A stretch of DNA of 64,000 nt from Deltaproteobacteria bacterium (GCA_012729055.1 JAAYDW010000053.1:20159-84158); one strand, 5' to 3'. Positions 8,009-19,829 are shown, counted from the stretch's first letter. The notes: a model not told the origin generated them from the sequence alone. Numbers and translations: made by a program.

Positions 8009-10306
8009 ATGAGTTTCCAGTTTCAGCCGGATTCAACAGCCAGCGTCGATGAACGACTGCGGATCCGCAAGGGTTTGCAGGAGATCACCAACCGGATTCA
8101 CGCCGCGCAGAACATTCCGCAAATCCTCATTGATTTCAAGGAAGATTTCCTGGACCTGTTCAACGCCGACATGATCACCATTTATGTCGTCGACAAGCTG
8201 CGCAATGAAATTTATTCGCTCATGCTGGCCGGCTCGCAACTCAAGGAAATCCGCGTTCCCATCAGCAATCAAAGCATCGCCGGCTACGTCGCCAACACCT
8301 ACAATATCGTCAATATCGCCGACGCCTACAATCAGTCGGAGCTCAAGGCCATCGACTTCGAGCTCACCTTTGATTCCAGCTGGGACAAAAAATCCGGCTT
8401 CCGCTCAAAACAGGTGCTGGCCGCGCCCATATTTCATGAAGAGCAGCTTCTGGGCGTTATTCAGATCCTCAACAAAAGAAACGGACAGACCAAATTTTCG
8501 GAAGACGACGTCGGTCTGGCGATGGAAATCGCGGAAGTGCTCGGCGTGGCCTTTTACAACCAGCGCCGCTTCGCCAGGCGCCGCCGGACGCGGTTTGATT
8601 TCCTCATCACCCGGGGCCTGATCAAGGAAGAGGAAATGGACGCCGCCTGGGCGGAAGCGCGCGAACAGAAGGAATCCATCGAGCGTTTCCTCATGCGCAA
8701 GCACAGGATCTCGAAGGACGACATCGGGCATTCTTTTGAGGAATTCTACCGCTGCCGTTTTGTCGACTACAACGACAAGGCGGTGATTCCCGGCGATCTC
8801 ATCAAAAATCTGAAAAAGGATTACCTGGCCCGCGAATCATGGGTTCCTCTGGGAACCGTGGACGGCTTTGTGCAGGTCATCATGGACGATCCCAACAACA
8901 TTCTGAAACGGGACGCCATCGAAAACCTGCTCAAAACCAAAAAGGTGAAATACGACGTCGCGCTGCCCGAGGACATCCTGAAATACATCAACCTGTTTTT
9001 CCGTTCCGCGGACGGCGAGCATTCGTTCACGGAGCTTCTGGGCAAACTCGACAACGAAGATATCGGATATGACGATGAGGACGGCGCCGACATCGTCACG
9101 GAATCCGACAGCGTGATCATGCAGCTCGTCAACAAGATCATCAACGACGCCTATGCGCGCCGGGCCTCCGACATTCATGTCGAACCGAACGTCGGCAAGA
9201 AAAACGTGGAAATCCGTTTCCGCGTCGACGGAGACTGCGCCCTTTACCAGACGGTCCCTTACAGTTACCGGGCCGCGCTGATTTCCCGTATCAAGATCAT
9301 GTCCAACCTGGACATCACCGTCAAAAGGCTGCCGCAGGACGGCAAAATCAAATTCCGCCGCAACACCGGAGACGAACTGGAACTGCGCGTCGCGTCCATC
9401 CCCACCCAGGGCGGCGTGGAAGACGTCGTCATGCGCCTTCTGGCCAAAGGCGAAACCATGCCGCTCGAAGAAATGGGGCTTCTGAAGCGCAACTACACCG
9501 AACTGCTCAATATGATCACCAAGCCCTACGGAATGATTCTGGTGGTCGGTCCGACCGGCTCCGGCAAAACGACGACGCTGCACGCCGCGCTTCGCCACAT
9601 CAACCGGCCCGACCGGAAAATCTGGACGGCCGAAGACCCGGTGGAAATCACCCAGTACGGGTTGCGCCAGGTTCAGGTGCAGCCGAAAATCGGGTTTGAC
9701 TTTGCGGCGGCCATGCGGTCGTTTCTGCGCGCCGACCCGGACATTATCATGGTCGGTGAAATGCGCGATTTTGAAACCGCGAAAATCGGCGTGGAAGCGT
9801 CGCTCACCGGCCATCTGGTCTTCAGTACGCTGCACACCAACAGCGCGCCGGAAACCATCGTCCGGCTTCTGGACATGGGCATCGATCCGCTGAACTTCGC
9901 CGACGCCCTTCTGGGGATTCTCGCCCAGCGTCTGGTGCGGACGCTTTGCCCCAACTGCAAGGAACCCTATCATCCCACCCGGGAAGAATACGACGAAATC
10001 GCGCAAAGCTACGGCGAGGAAGAATTTGCCAAGCTCAACATTCCCTACGGCAACAGCTTCCGCCTTTTCCGCGCCAAGGGATGCGATCTGTGCGACAAGA
10101 CCGGGTACAAGGGCCGAATGGGCATTCACGAACTGGTCGTGGCCACCGACGGCATCAAAAGGCTGATCCAGAAGCATGAAGCCGTGGAAGCCCTGCGCAA
10201 CAAGGCCATGTCCGAAGGCATGACCACGCTTCTGCAGGACGGCATTCTGAAATCGCTCCGGGGGCTCACGGATTTCATGCAGGTCCGCCGGGTCTGCATC
10301 AAATAG
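8009..10306 (+). CDS. GspE/PulE/PilB-type secretion ATPase with N-terminal GAF domain
   Basis: This 765-residue hexameric ATPase powers type IV pilus or type II secretion pseudopilus assembly at the inner membrane. A GAF domain occupies about residues 20-190 and a MshEN/GSPII_E N-terminal domain about 195-340. The T2SSE ATPase core follows: Walker A GPTGSGKTTTLHA, LRADPDIIMVGEMRD (Walker B region) and THLVFSTLHTNSA-like His box (GHLVFSTLHTNSA). A zinc tetracysteine CPNC...CDLC ends the core. The GAF fusion is less common than plain PilB and suggests control by a small ligand. It is monocistronic here; partner pilin genes appear only about 52 kb downstream. Confidence 0.93.
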   Translation: MSFQFQPDSTASVDERLRIRKGLQEITNRIHAAQNIPQILIDFKEDFLDLFNADMITIYVVDKLRNEIYSLMLAGSQLKEIRVPISNQSIAGYVANTYNIVNIADAYNQSELKAIDFELTFDSSWDKKSGFRSKQVLAAPIFHEEQLLGVIQILNKRNGQTKFSEDDVGLAMEIAEVLGVAFYNQRRFARRRRTRFDFLITRGLIKEEEMDAAWAEAREQKESIERFLMRKHRISKDDIGHSFEEFYRCRFVDYNDKAVIPGDLIKNLKKDYLARESWVPLGTVDGFVQVIMDDPNNILKRDAIENLLKTKKVKYDVALPEDILKYINLFFRSADGEHSFTELLGKLDNEDIGYDDEDGADIVTESDSVIMQLVNKIINDAYARRASDIHVEPNVGKKNVEIRFRVDGDCALYQTVPYSYRAALISRIKIMSNLDITVKRLPQDGKIKFRRNTGDELELRVASIPTQGGVEDVVMRLLAKGETMPLEEMGLLKRNYTELLNMITKPYGMILVVGPTGSGKTTTLHAALRHINRPDRKIWTAEDPVEITQYGLRQVQVQPKIGFDFAAAMRSFLRADPDIIMVGEMRDFETAKIGVEASLTGHLVFSTLHTNSAPETIVRLLDMGIDPLNFADALLGILAQRLVRTLCPNCKEPYHPTREEYDEIAQSYGEEEFAKLNIPYGNSFRLFRAKGCDLCDKTGYKGRMGIHELVVATDGIKRLIQKHEAVEALRNKAMSEGMTTLLQDGILKSLRGLTDFMQVRRVCIK

Positions 10307-10342
10307 CCGGACAGGCGAAACATGGGTTTCGCCCCGCGCCAA

Positions 10343-10373
10343 TAAAAAAGGCGGAGAGCCGCAGCCCTCCGCC
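10343..10373 (-). terminator. Terminator of the cupin-fprA operon
   Basis: GGCGGAG (10350-10356) pairs with CTCCGCC (10367-10373). On the minus strand the hairpin is followed by TTTTTTATT. It lies 20 nt past the fprA stop codon. Confidence 0.75.
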
Positions 10374-10394
10374 CCGCATCCGAAACCGAAATTT

Positions 10395-11588
10395 TCAGCC
10401 TTTGATTTTCGCGACAAAGTCTTTCCCGAAATCCCGCGCCCGGGACAGCTCTTCCTCGCCCGGCTGCCACAGGGTCTTGAGGCCCTCGTCCACAACCGCA
10501 AAACCGGCCCGGTTCAAATGATCGGTAAGCAGCTTGACGCTCTCCCCGCTCCAGCCGTAGCAGCCGAAAGCCGCGGCCTTTTTGTTTTTGAACTTAAGCC
10601 CCGTAACCATTTCGATAAGCGCCGACATCGCGTTGAGAATGCCCTTGTTGATCGTGGGCGATCCCAGCAGAATGGCCTTGGACTTGAAGACTTCAGTCAC
10701 CACGTCATTGATGTCGCGGCGGGAGATATTGAAGAGCTTCACCGTCACGGCATCGTCGGCCTGCTTGATTCCCTTGGCGATGTTTTCGGCGAGCATTCTC
10801 GTGCCGTCCCACATCGTGTCGTAAATGAGCGAGATCTGATTTTCCTGATAGTCCGCCGCCCACTGCAGATATTTTTGCGCGATCTGGAGCGGATTTTGGC
10901 GCCAGATAACGCCGTGGCTGGGGCAGATGAAATTCACCGGCAGATTGAGCGCCACCACTTCATTGATCTTCTTCGTGACCAGCGGCGAAAAGGGCGTGAG
11001 GATGTTGGCGTAATATTTCGTCGCCTCCTCAAAAAGTTCGGACTGATCGACCAGGTCATTGAACATGTGCTCGCTGGCGATATGCTGGCCGAAGGCGTCG
11101 TTGGAAAACAAAATCGCGTCGCCGGTCAGATACTCCATCATGGAATCCGGCCAGTGCAGCATCATGGCTTCGACGAAAATCAGCTCCTTTTTGCCCAGAG
11201 ACAGTTTGTCGCCGGTTTTCACCACCTGGAAGTTCCAGTCCTTGTGGTAGTGGCCCTTGAGCGATTTCAGGCCGTTGGCCGTGCAGTAAACGGGCTTGTC
11301 GGGAATACGGTGCATCAGCGCCGACAGGGCCCCCGAGTGATCCATCTCGGCATGATTGGCGATCACGTAGTCGATTTTGTTCAGATCGATTTCCCTGGCC
11401 AGATTGTCCACGAACTCCTTGGCGAAAGGCGTCCACACCGTATCAATCAGCGCGGTCTTTTCGTCTCGCACCAGATACGCGTTGTACGACGAGCCGCGAT
11501 GCGTGGAGTATTCCTCGCCGTGAAACTTGCGCAGCTCCCAGTCAACCTTCCCGACCCAATCCACACCTGGCGTAATCTCGAATTTCAT
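10395..11588 (-). CDS. fprA: Flavodiiron protein (A-type flavoprotein, O2/NO reductase)
   Basis: This 397-residue cytoplasmic protein reduces O2 to water or NO to N2O in anaerobes. The N-terminal metallo-beta-lactamase domain (about 1-250) keeps all diiron ligands: H-x-E-x-D-H in NHAEMDHSG, H in LHWPDSMM, D in FSNDAFG and H in CPSHGVIW. The C-terminal flavodoxin domain (about 255-397) binds FMN through YDTMWDGTRMLA. There is no fused rubredoxin domain, so a separate electron donor is needed. AGGAGG precedes the ATG. It starts 17 nt after the cupin gene, forming one operon under a CRP/FNR-like site. Confidence 0.95.
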   Translation of the reverse strand: MKFEITPGVDWVGKVDWELRKFHGEEYSTHRGSSYNAYLVRDEKTALIDTVWTPFAKEFVDNLAREIDLNKIDYVIANHAEMDHSGALSALMHRIPDKPVYCTANGLKSLKGHYHKDWNFQVVKTGDKLSLGKKELIFVEAMMLHWPDSMMEYLTGDAILFSNDAFGQHIASEHMFNDLVDQSELFEEATKYYANILTPFSPLVTKKINEVVALNLPVNFICPSHGVIWRQNPLQIAQKYLQWAADYQENQISLIYDTMWDGTRMLAENIAKGIKQADDAVTVKLFNISRRDINDVVTEVFKSKAILLGSPTINKGILNAMSALIEMVTGLKFKNKKAAAFGCYGWSGESVKLLTDHLNRAGFAVVDEGLKTLWQPGEEELSRARDFGKDFVAKIKG

Positions 11589-11605
11589 AACGCACCTCCT
11601 GTTTT

Positions 11606-11941
11606 TTATTTTATCATAACCAGCAGCATCTTGAAACGGGTGACGGCCTTGAGCGCATGCGGCCTGTGGGCCGGCATGAGAATCATCTCCCCTTCCCTGA
11701 CCGTATGGGGCTTTCCGTCAATCGTTATTTCGGCCGTGCCGTCCAGCAGATAGACGAGCGCGTCAAAAGGGGCCGTGTGCTCGCTTAATCCCTCGTCGGC
11801 GTCGAAGGCAAAAACCGTCAGAGTTCCGGAAGGTTTCCGGATGATTTCCCGGCTGACCACGGTGTGGTCCTGATAGGAAACCAGTTCCGGCAGACGAAAC
11901 GCGCCGGTAAGATCCGCAATGTTGGCGAAATTTTCTGTCAT
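11606..11941 (-). CDS. Small cupin-domain protein
   Basis: A single-domain cupin of 111 residues. I place the start at ATG 11941 (MTENFANIADLTGAF), which has AGGAGGGACAAG upstream; the 11983 start in the track lacks a site. The metal-binding pattern is partly visible: EGLSEHTAPFDALVYLLDG holds an early His and acidic residue, and MILMPAHRPHALKA gives the second cupin motif with two His. Many such proteins are sensors or stabilisers of unknown substrate. Co-transcription with fprA suggests a role in oxygen or nitric-oxide stress. Confidence 0.82.
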   Translation of the reverse strand: MTENFANIADLTGAFRLPELVSYQDHTVVSREIIRKPSGTLTVFAFDADEGLSEHTAPFDALVYLLDGTAEITIDGKPHTVREGEMILMPAHRPHALKAVTRFKMLLVMIK

Positions 11942-11998
11942 CTTGTCCCTCCTGAATTTTTTAAAACGCTGTAACGGCGACATCGCGTTTTTTCGTTT

Positions 11999-12041
11999 TT
12001 TATACCCCGCTTAAACAATATTGTATTTGACTTAAGTCAAA
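11999..12041 (-). promoter_or_regulatory. CRP/FNR-family operator and promoter of cupin-fprA
   Basis: A perfect 16-bp palindrome TTTGACTTAAGTCAAA (12026-12041) contains TTGAC-N4-GTCAA, a CRP/FNR-superfamily type of site. On the minus strand a -10 TATAAA lies at 12004-11999, predicting transcription from 11992. The palindrome centre is then exactly at -41.5, the class II activator position. A second short palindrome, ACAATATTGT, is at 12015-12024 and could supply an alternative -10 (TACAAT). The identity of the regulator (FNR, DNR or HcpR type) is inference. Confidence 0.7.
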
Positions 12042-12126
12042 ATTTGTTATTTTACTGATACGAAAAACTTTTGGCTTCAACCGCATCGACCGTCGGTCAC
12101 GGGAGGGCTATTACAGTTTAAATTTC

Positions 12127-12155
12127 TTGAGAAAAGAGCTTAATGCTGGTATGTA
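12127..12155 (+). promoter_or_regulatory. Candidate extended -10 promoter of serC
   Basis: TTGAGA (12127-12132), a 17-nt spacer and TATGTA (12150-12155) preceded by TGG, an extended -10. The serC start codon lies about 36 nt past the predicted start of transcription. Confidence 0.5.
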
Positions 12156-12197
12156 ATCTTCCAGAATTAAGAAAATTTATTTTAAGGATGGTTACCT

Positions 12198-13325
12198 ATG
12201 TTGAACCCCAATTTTAGTTCCGGCCCCTGCAGCAAGAGGCCAGCGTGGAGCCTCGACGCGCTGAAAGGCGCGCCGGTCGGCCGCTCACACCGTTCCGCGC
12301 TGGGAAAAGAACGGATCGTCAAAGCCATGAACGACACGCGTAAAGTATTGAACATTCCGGCGGATTACCTGGTGGGCATTCTTCCGGCTTCCGATACCGG
12401 CGCTTTTGAATGCGCCATGTGGTCACTTCTGGGCCCCAAACCGGTGACCGTGCTGGTCTGGGAAAGTTTCTCCAACGGCTGGGCGACGGATGTCAACAAA
12501 CAGCTGAAGCTCAAGCCCGCGGTGACGAAAGTCGATTACGGTAAACTTCCGGACCTTTCCAAAGTGGACTGGAAAACCGACGTAGTCTTCGTCGCGAACG
12601 GCACCACCAGCGGCGTGAAGATTCCCAACTGGGACTGGATTCCGGCCGACCGCGAAGGATTGTCTCTGTGCGACGCCACCAGCTACGCGTTCGCCAACGA
12701 GATCGACTGGAGCAAGATCGACGTGCTCACCTACTCCTGGCAGAAATGTCTGGGCGGCGAAGCCGCGCACGGCATGATGATTCTGAGCCCGAAAGCCGTC
12801 GAGCGCCTCAATTCCTACGATCCGCCCTGGCCGATGCCGAAAATTTTCCGCCTCAAGAAAGACGGCAAAGTCAACAAGGCCATCTTTGAAGGAGACGTCA
12901 TCAACACGCCTTCCATGATTTGCGTGGAAGACTACCTGGACGCTCTGGACTGGGCGGGTAAGATCGGCTTGGAAGGTCTGGTCAAAAGAAGCAACGCCAA
13001 CCTGAAAGTCGTAGCCGACTGGGTCGCCAAAACCGATTGGATCGAATTTCTGGCGGAAGATCCCCTGACCCGGTCGAACACTTCCGTTTGCCTGTCCGTG
13101 ACGCATCCGAAAGTCGCAGCGATGGAGGCGGATGCCAAAAGCAAGTTCCTGAAGAGCATTGCCTCGGATCTGAGCAAGAAAAATATCGCTCATGACATCA
13201 ACTCCTACAAGGAAGCGCCGGCCGGCTACCGTTTCTGGTGCGGTCCGACCGTTGAAGAAGCTGATTTAAAAATTGCGCTGGCCGAGCTGGAAAAAGTCTT
13301 CAGCGAGAAGGTCAAGAGCCTGTAA
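12198..13325 (+). CDS. serC: Phosphoserine aminotransferase (archaeal/alphaproteobacterial-type SerC)
   Basis: This 375-residue PLP enzyme converts 3-phosphohydroxypyruvate and glutamate to phosphoserine. MLNPNFSSGPCSKRPAWSLD and the block PASDTGAFECAMWSLLG are typical of the Methanosarcina-type SerC rather than the E. coli type. The PLP lysine is in TYSWQKCLGGEAAHGMM. It is followed 24 nt later by serA, so both belong to one serine-synthesis operon that continues into purA. Confidence 0.94.
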   Translation: MLNPNFSSGPCSKRPAWSLDALKGAPVGRSHRSALGKERIVKAMNDTRKVLNIPADYLVGILPASDTGAFECAMWSLLGPKPVTVLVWESFSNGWATDVNKQLKLKPAVTKVDYGKLPDLSKVDWKTDVVFVANGTTSGVKIPNWDWIPADREGLSLCDATSYAFANEIDWSKIDVLTYSWQKCLGGEAAHGMMILSPKAVERLNSYDPPWPMPKIFRLKKDGKVNKAIFEGDVINTPSMICVEDYLDALDWAGKIGLEGLVKRSNANLKVVADWVAKTDWIEFLAEDPLTRSNTSVCLSVTHPKVAAMEADAKSKFLKSIASDLSKKNIAHDINSYKEAPAGYRFWCGPTVEEADLKIALAELEKVFSEKVKSL

Positions 13326-13349
13326 CGGAAGAAAATCCGGGAAAACGCT

Positions 13350-16245
<2,896 letters not shown>

Positions 16246-16263
16246 AAAACGTCGAGTTTCTTC

Positions 16264-16292
16264 TTGACATCGGCAACCTGAGCTGTTAGAAG
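16264..16292 (+). promoter_or_regulatory. Promoter of tRNA-Lys
   Basis: TTGACA (16264-16269), a 17-nt spacer and TAGAAG (16287-16292). The predicted transcription start lies about 21 nt upstream of the mature tRNA. Confidence 0.7.
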
Positions 16293-16320
16293 CCGGTGTT
16301 CTCAAAACGGACGCAAACGT

Positions 16321-16395
16321 GGGCCGTTAGCTCAGCGGTAGAGCAGCGGACTTTTAATCCGTTGGCCGCGGGTTCAATCCCCGCACGGCCCACCA
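16321..16395 (+). tRNA. tRNA-Lys (anticodon TTT)
   Basis: A full cloverleaf can be drawn. The acceptor stem is GGGCCGT/ACGGCCC. The D arm is TAGCTCAGCGGTAGAGCA and the anticodon stem GCGGA/TCCGT has loop CTTTTAA. A 5-nt variable loop and the T arm GCGGG-TTCAATC-CCCGC complete the fold. The CCA end is genome-encoded (16393-16395). The anticodon TTT reads lysine codons AAA/AAG. Confidence 0.97.
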
Positions 16396-16402
16396 GGATC
16401 AA

Positions 16403-16430
16403 GGGTTTCCAACGGGAAGCCCTTTTTTAT
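16403..16430 (+). terminator. Terminator after tRNA-Lys
   Basis: GGGTTTCC (16403-16410) pairs with GGAAGCCC (16415-16422), with one G-T pair and a 4-nt loop. It is followed by TTTTTTATT. Confidence 0.85.
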
Positions 16431-16511
16431 TGCTTCCTCTTCTTCCCCGCCGCCGGGCTTTCGCGCGGACACCAGCAGCGTATAACTCCGCATATTCCGG
16501 ACAAGATTTCC

Positions 16512-16540
16512 TTGACACGCGTAAATGGCCATTCTATACT
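16512..16540 (+). promoter_or_regulatory. Strong sigma-70 promoter of the second SerA-like gene
   Basis: TTGACA (16512-16517), a 17-nt spacer and TATACT (16535-16540), close to full consensus. The predicted leader is about 140 nt long. Just before the Shine-Dalgarno site, CTTTCC and GGAAAG could form a weak hairpin. Confidence 0.8.
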
Positions 16541-16687
16541 TCGCGGCGACAAGATGGACGTTTTTCTTGGCGAAAACCGCCCGGACAACGCGTCTGCAAA
16601 AAGACGGCGTGAGAAAAAAAACAAGCGCTCGCTGTTGTACAGAGTGCTTTCCAATAAAAAAGGTATGGAAAGGAATAGGAGGATTTT

Positions 16688-17848
16688 ATGTATCGGATTG
16701 ATCTGCTGAACAAGATTTCGGAAAAAGGTCTGAACCTTTTTACCGAGAAGTATGAGTATCGCACGGATATTCCCGATCCCGACGGCATTCTGGTTCGAAG
16801 CAAGGAAATGAAAGAGATGACGCTGCCGTCCAGTCTGAAAGCCATTGCCCGCGCCGGCGCCGGCGTCAACAATATTCCCATCGACAAATGTTCGGAAAAA
16901 GGCATCGTCGTTTTCAATACGCCGGGCGCCAACGCCAACGGCGTCAAGGAATTGGTGGTCCTGGGCATGATCCTGGCGGCGCGCAACGTGGCGGAAGGCC
17001 TCTTCTGGGCCAAAGGGCTCGTGGGCGAAGGCGACAAGGTCCCCGATCTGATCGAAAAAGGCAAAGCCAAGTTTGTCGGCACGGAAATTCTCGGCAAAAC
17101 CCTGGGCGTCGTGGGACTGGGCGCCATCGGCACCATGATAGCCAACACGGCCGAAGATCTGGGCATGGAAGTGATGGGGTACGATCCGTTTTTATCCATC
17201 GAGGCGGCCTGGAAACTTTCCCGAACCATCAAGAAGGCGCCGAGCCTGGATCGGCTGCTTGCGGACTCCGACTACATCACGCTGCACGTTCCCCAGAACA
17301 AGGACACCAAGGGCTTCATCAACGCCGACAAGTTCGCGATCATGAAAAAGGGCGTTGTTCTCCTGAATTTCGCCCGCGGCGGTCTGGTGGACACCGCGGC
17401 TCTGAAGAAGGCCATTGCCGACGGTATCGTGAGCCGCTACGTGACGGACTTTCCGGATGAAGAGGTCATCAAAACGGACCGGGTCATCGCCATCCCGCAT
17501 CTGGGCGCTTCGACGGAAGAGTCGGAAGAAAACTGCGCTATCATGGCCACCATGGAACTTATGGACTTCCTGGAAAACGGAAACATCAAAAACTCGGTGA
17601 ACTTCCCCGAATGCTTCCTCGACAGATCGGATAAGCAGAGGATCACCATTTCCAACCAGAACACGCCCGGCATGATCGAAAAGATCACCAAGCTTCTGGC
17701 CGAAAATCAGCTCAATATTGCCGACATGATCAACAAGAGCAGAGGCAATCTGGCTTACAACATCATCGATGTGGAAGGCAATGTCAGCGCAGACCTGGCA
17801 AAGAAATTTCAGGCGGTTGACGGAATCATCGCCGTGAGAGTGCTGTAA
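16688..17848 (+). CDS. Second phosphoglycerate/2-hydroxyacid dehydrogenase with ACT domain
   Basis: This 386-residue D-2-hydroxyacid dehydrogenase is a diverged paralogue of the SerA at 13350. The NAD site is GVVGLGAIGTMIANTA. The catalytic Arg, Glu and His regions are LNFARGGLVD, DFPDEEVIKTD and PHLGASTEESEEN. A C-terminal ACT domain begins near residue 315 (ISNQNTPGMIEKITKLLAEN). The ASB domain of the longer enzyme is absent. Short SerA forms like this occur in anaerobes; whether it makes phosphohydroxypyruvate or acts on another 2-hydroxyacid cannot be told. AGGAGG precedes the ATG. Confidence 0.88.
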   Translation: MYRIDLLNKISEKGLNLFTEKYEYRTDIPDPDGILVRSKEMKEMTLPSSLKAIARAGAGVNNIPIDKCSEKGIVVFNTPGANANGVKELVVLGMILAARNVAEGLFWAKGLVGEGDKVPDLIEKGKAKFVGTEILGKTLGVVGLGAIGTMIANTAEDLGMEVMGYDPFLSIEAAWKLSRTIKKAPSLDRLLADSDYITLHVPQNKDTKGFINADKFAIMKKGVVLLNFARGGLVDTAALKKAIADGIVSRYVTDFPDEEVIKTDRVIAIPHLGASTEESEENCAIMATMELMDFLENGNIKNSVNFPECFLDRSDKQRITISNQNTPGMIEKITKLLAENQLNIADMINKSRGNLAYNIIDVEGNVSADLAKKFQAVDGIIAVRVL

Positions 17849-17889
17849 CCGGAAACTGTCGCGCCCGCTTCGGGAGGCGACAAGAAAAA

Positions 17890-17920
17890 AATGGGGTTCG
17901 GCTGATCGCCGAACCCCATT
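17890..17920. terminator. Bidirectional terminator between SerA-like and acyl-CoA dehydrogenase genes
   Basis: A perfect 13-bp inverted repeat (AATGGGGTTCGGC, 17890-17902, with 17908-17920) has loop TGATC. An A-run lies on the left and TTCCATTTTT on the right, serving two convergent genes. Confidence 0.9.
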
Positions 17921-17966
17921 TCCATTTTTGCGCTTTCCGGTTCATGCCGGAAAGTCCCTCACCGTT

Positions 17967-19829
17967 TTACCAGGCAAATGCCTCTTCCGTAATTTCCAGC
18001 GCGGACTTTTCGTTCATCTTGATCGCTTCGCAGCGGGCTTTCACCGTGGTCAGGATTTCATTGGCGAAAAATTTGGCGGACGCAATTCTTCCGCTGTAGA
18101 AGGCGGCATCCTTGTCGGAGCGCTGCAGGGCTTTCTGCTTGCCGGGCGAGGTCGCCCCCTGCGCTTCGTAAACGGCGGCCAGTTTTCCGGACGCGACATC
18201 TGCGGCGTCCAGAAGGAAATGGCCGACAATGACGTCCCCGAAAATTTCCAGGAATTTGCAGGCGTTCAGTATCGGCAGCAGGAAATCGCCGGACTTTCCG
18301 GCCTGGGCGAAAAACATCGTCAGCTCGAGGCAGGCGTTTAAAGCCTCTTCGAGCAGCGCGGCGGATTGGGCCAGATCCTCGTTCTTTTTGGCGCGGGCAA
18401 TGTTCTGCTGAACAAGGCCGGCCATGTTCATGACATTGGCGCCCTTGCGCTGACCGAGCTTGCGTCCGACCAGGTCGAGCGCCTGAATGCCGTTCGTGCC
18501 TTCGTAAATGGTGGCGATTTTCTCGTCGCGCAGATACTGTTCCACGGGATATTCCGAACAGTACCCGTAGCCGCCGTAAACGTCCATCGCCATGGAGCAG
18601 GACAGCAGTCCCTTGTCCGTGGTCCAGGCCTTGACGATCGGCGTGAGCAGATCCAGGAAGCCTTCCCACTTGGCCTTTTCCTCATCGGTCCTGGCGACTT
18701 TCGCCATGTCGATGCAGAACGCCGTGAAATAGCAGAGGCTGCGGGATCCTTCGACATGGGACTTGATCCAGAGCAGTTTCCGGCGCACGTCGGGATGGTT
18801 GATGATGGTCACCGGCTTGGCGTCCGGATTTTTCATCTCCCAGATCGCCGTGCCCTGCACGCGCTCCTTTGCGTACTGCACGGCATGTTCCAGGGCTGCG
18901 GAGGAAAGCACCAGGCCCTGCATGCCGGTTCCGAGACGCGCTTCGTTCATCATCATGAACATGATCTTGATGCCTTCGCGCTCGTTGCCCAGGAGTTCGC
19001 CGATGCAGTTTCCGTCTTCGCCGAAATTGAGCGTGGCCGTGGCCGATCCCTTGATGCCCATCTTGTGTTCGATGCCGCCGGTTTTAACGTCGTTGGGTTC
19101 GCCCAGGCTGCCGTCGTCGTTGACGCGGATCTTGGGAACGATGAAAATGGAAATGCCCTTGGTGCCGGGAGGATCGCCTTCAATGCGCGCCAGAACCGGG
19201 TGGACGATGTTCGGGGTCAGATCATGATCGCCCGCGGAAATAAAGCACTTGGTGCCCGTGATCAGGTACTTGCCGTCCGGCAGCTTCTTGGCGGTCGTTT
19301 TGAGCGCGCCGACGTCCGAGCCCGCGCCCGGCTCGGTGAGGCACATGGTTCCCGTCCACTCTCCGGAAAACATTTTATCCATGTATTTTCTTTTCTGCGC
19401 TTCGGTGCCGTAATGATGAATCAGCGTGGCGGCGCCGTGCGTCAGTCCCGGATACATGGAAAAAGCGTAGTTTGCTGCGCCGAAGTATTCCAGCGCGGCA
19501 AACCCGACGGCCGCCGGAACCCCCTGACCGCCCACCTCGGGCGAGTCCATGGGATTGATCCAACCGCCCTCGCAGTATTTCTTGAACGGTTCACGGAAGC
19601 ATTTGGGAACGGTGACAACACCGTCCTTGATGTGACAGCCTTCCTCATCTCCTTCCTTGCAGGCCGGCGCCAGCTCGTTGACGGCAAGTTTCTCGGCCTC
19701 ATTCAGGATCATGGTGAGATCATCCTTGGCAAAATCCTTGTAGGCTTCATATTCAAACAATTTTTCGATCCCCAGTTGCTCGAACAGAACGAACTGCTGA
19801 TCCCTCGTATTCACTAATCCGTTACTCAT
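17967..19829 (-). CDS. Long acyl-CoA dehydrogenase (about 620 aa subfamily)
   Basis: This FAD enzyme would oxidise acyl-CoA to enoyl-CoA in the cytoplasm. It belongs to the roughly 600-residue subfamily with an extra N-terminal segment (about 1-40) and a C-terminal extension (about 480-620), like mycobacterial FadE5. Visible blocks are MCLTEPGAGSDVGALKTTA (FAD/substrate loop), TGTKCFISAGDHD, and ATIYEGTNGIQALDLVGRK, in which the Glu of YEGT is the expected catalytic base. AGGAG lies upstream of the start. The 4HBD-like gene ends 48 nt upstream, so both are probably on one transcript. Chain-length specificity is unknown. Confidence 0.92.
   Translation of the reverse strand: MSNGLVNTRDQQFVLFEQLGIEKLFEYEAYKDFAKDDLTMILNEAEKLAVNELAPACKEGDEEGCHIKDGVVTVPKCFREPFKKYCEGGWINPMDSPEVGGQGVPAAVGFAALEYFGAANYAFSMYPGLTHGAATLIHHYGTEAQKRKYMDKMFSGEWTGTMCLTEPGAGSDVGALKTTAKKLPDGKYLITGTKCFISAGDHDLTPNIVHPVLARIEGDPPGTKGISIFIVPKIRVNDDGSLGEPNDVKTGGIEHKMGIKGSATATLNFGEDGNCIGELLGNEREGIKIMFMMMNEARLGTGMQGLVLSSAALEHAVQYAKERVQGTAIWEMKNPDAKPVTIINHPDVRRKLLWIKSHVEGSRSLCYFTAFCIDMAKVARTDEEKAKWEGFLDLLTPIVKAWTTDKGLLSCSMAMDVYGGYGYCSEYPVEQYLRDEKIATIYEGTNGIQALDLVGRKLGQRKGANVMNMAGLVQQNIARAKKNEDLAQSAALLEEALNACLELTMFFAQAGKSGDFLLPILNACKFLEIFGDVIVGHFLLDAADVASGKLAAVYEAQGATSPGKQKALQRSDKDAAFYSGRIASAKFFANEILTTVKARCEAIKMNEKSALEITEEAFAW

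Noticed and set aside
8837-10501. 554-aa ORF on the minus strand
   Set aside because: It is the shadow of the GAF-PilB gene and has no recognisable motif.
16296-16709. 137-aa ORF over the tRNA-Lys
   Set aside because: It reads through the tRNA, its terminator and the next promoter, so it is not a gene.
18366-19817. 483-aa plus-strand ORF
   Set aside because: It is antisense to the acyl-CoA dehydrogenase gene; the protein looks like mirror-frame sequence.
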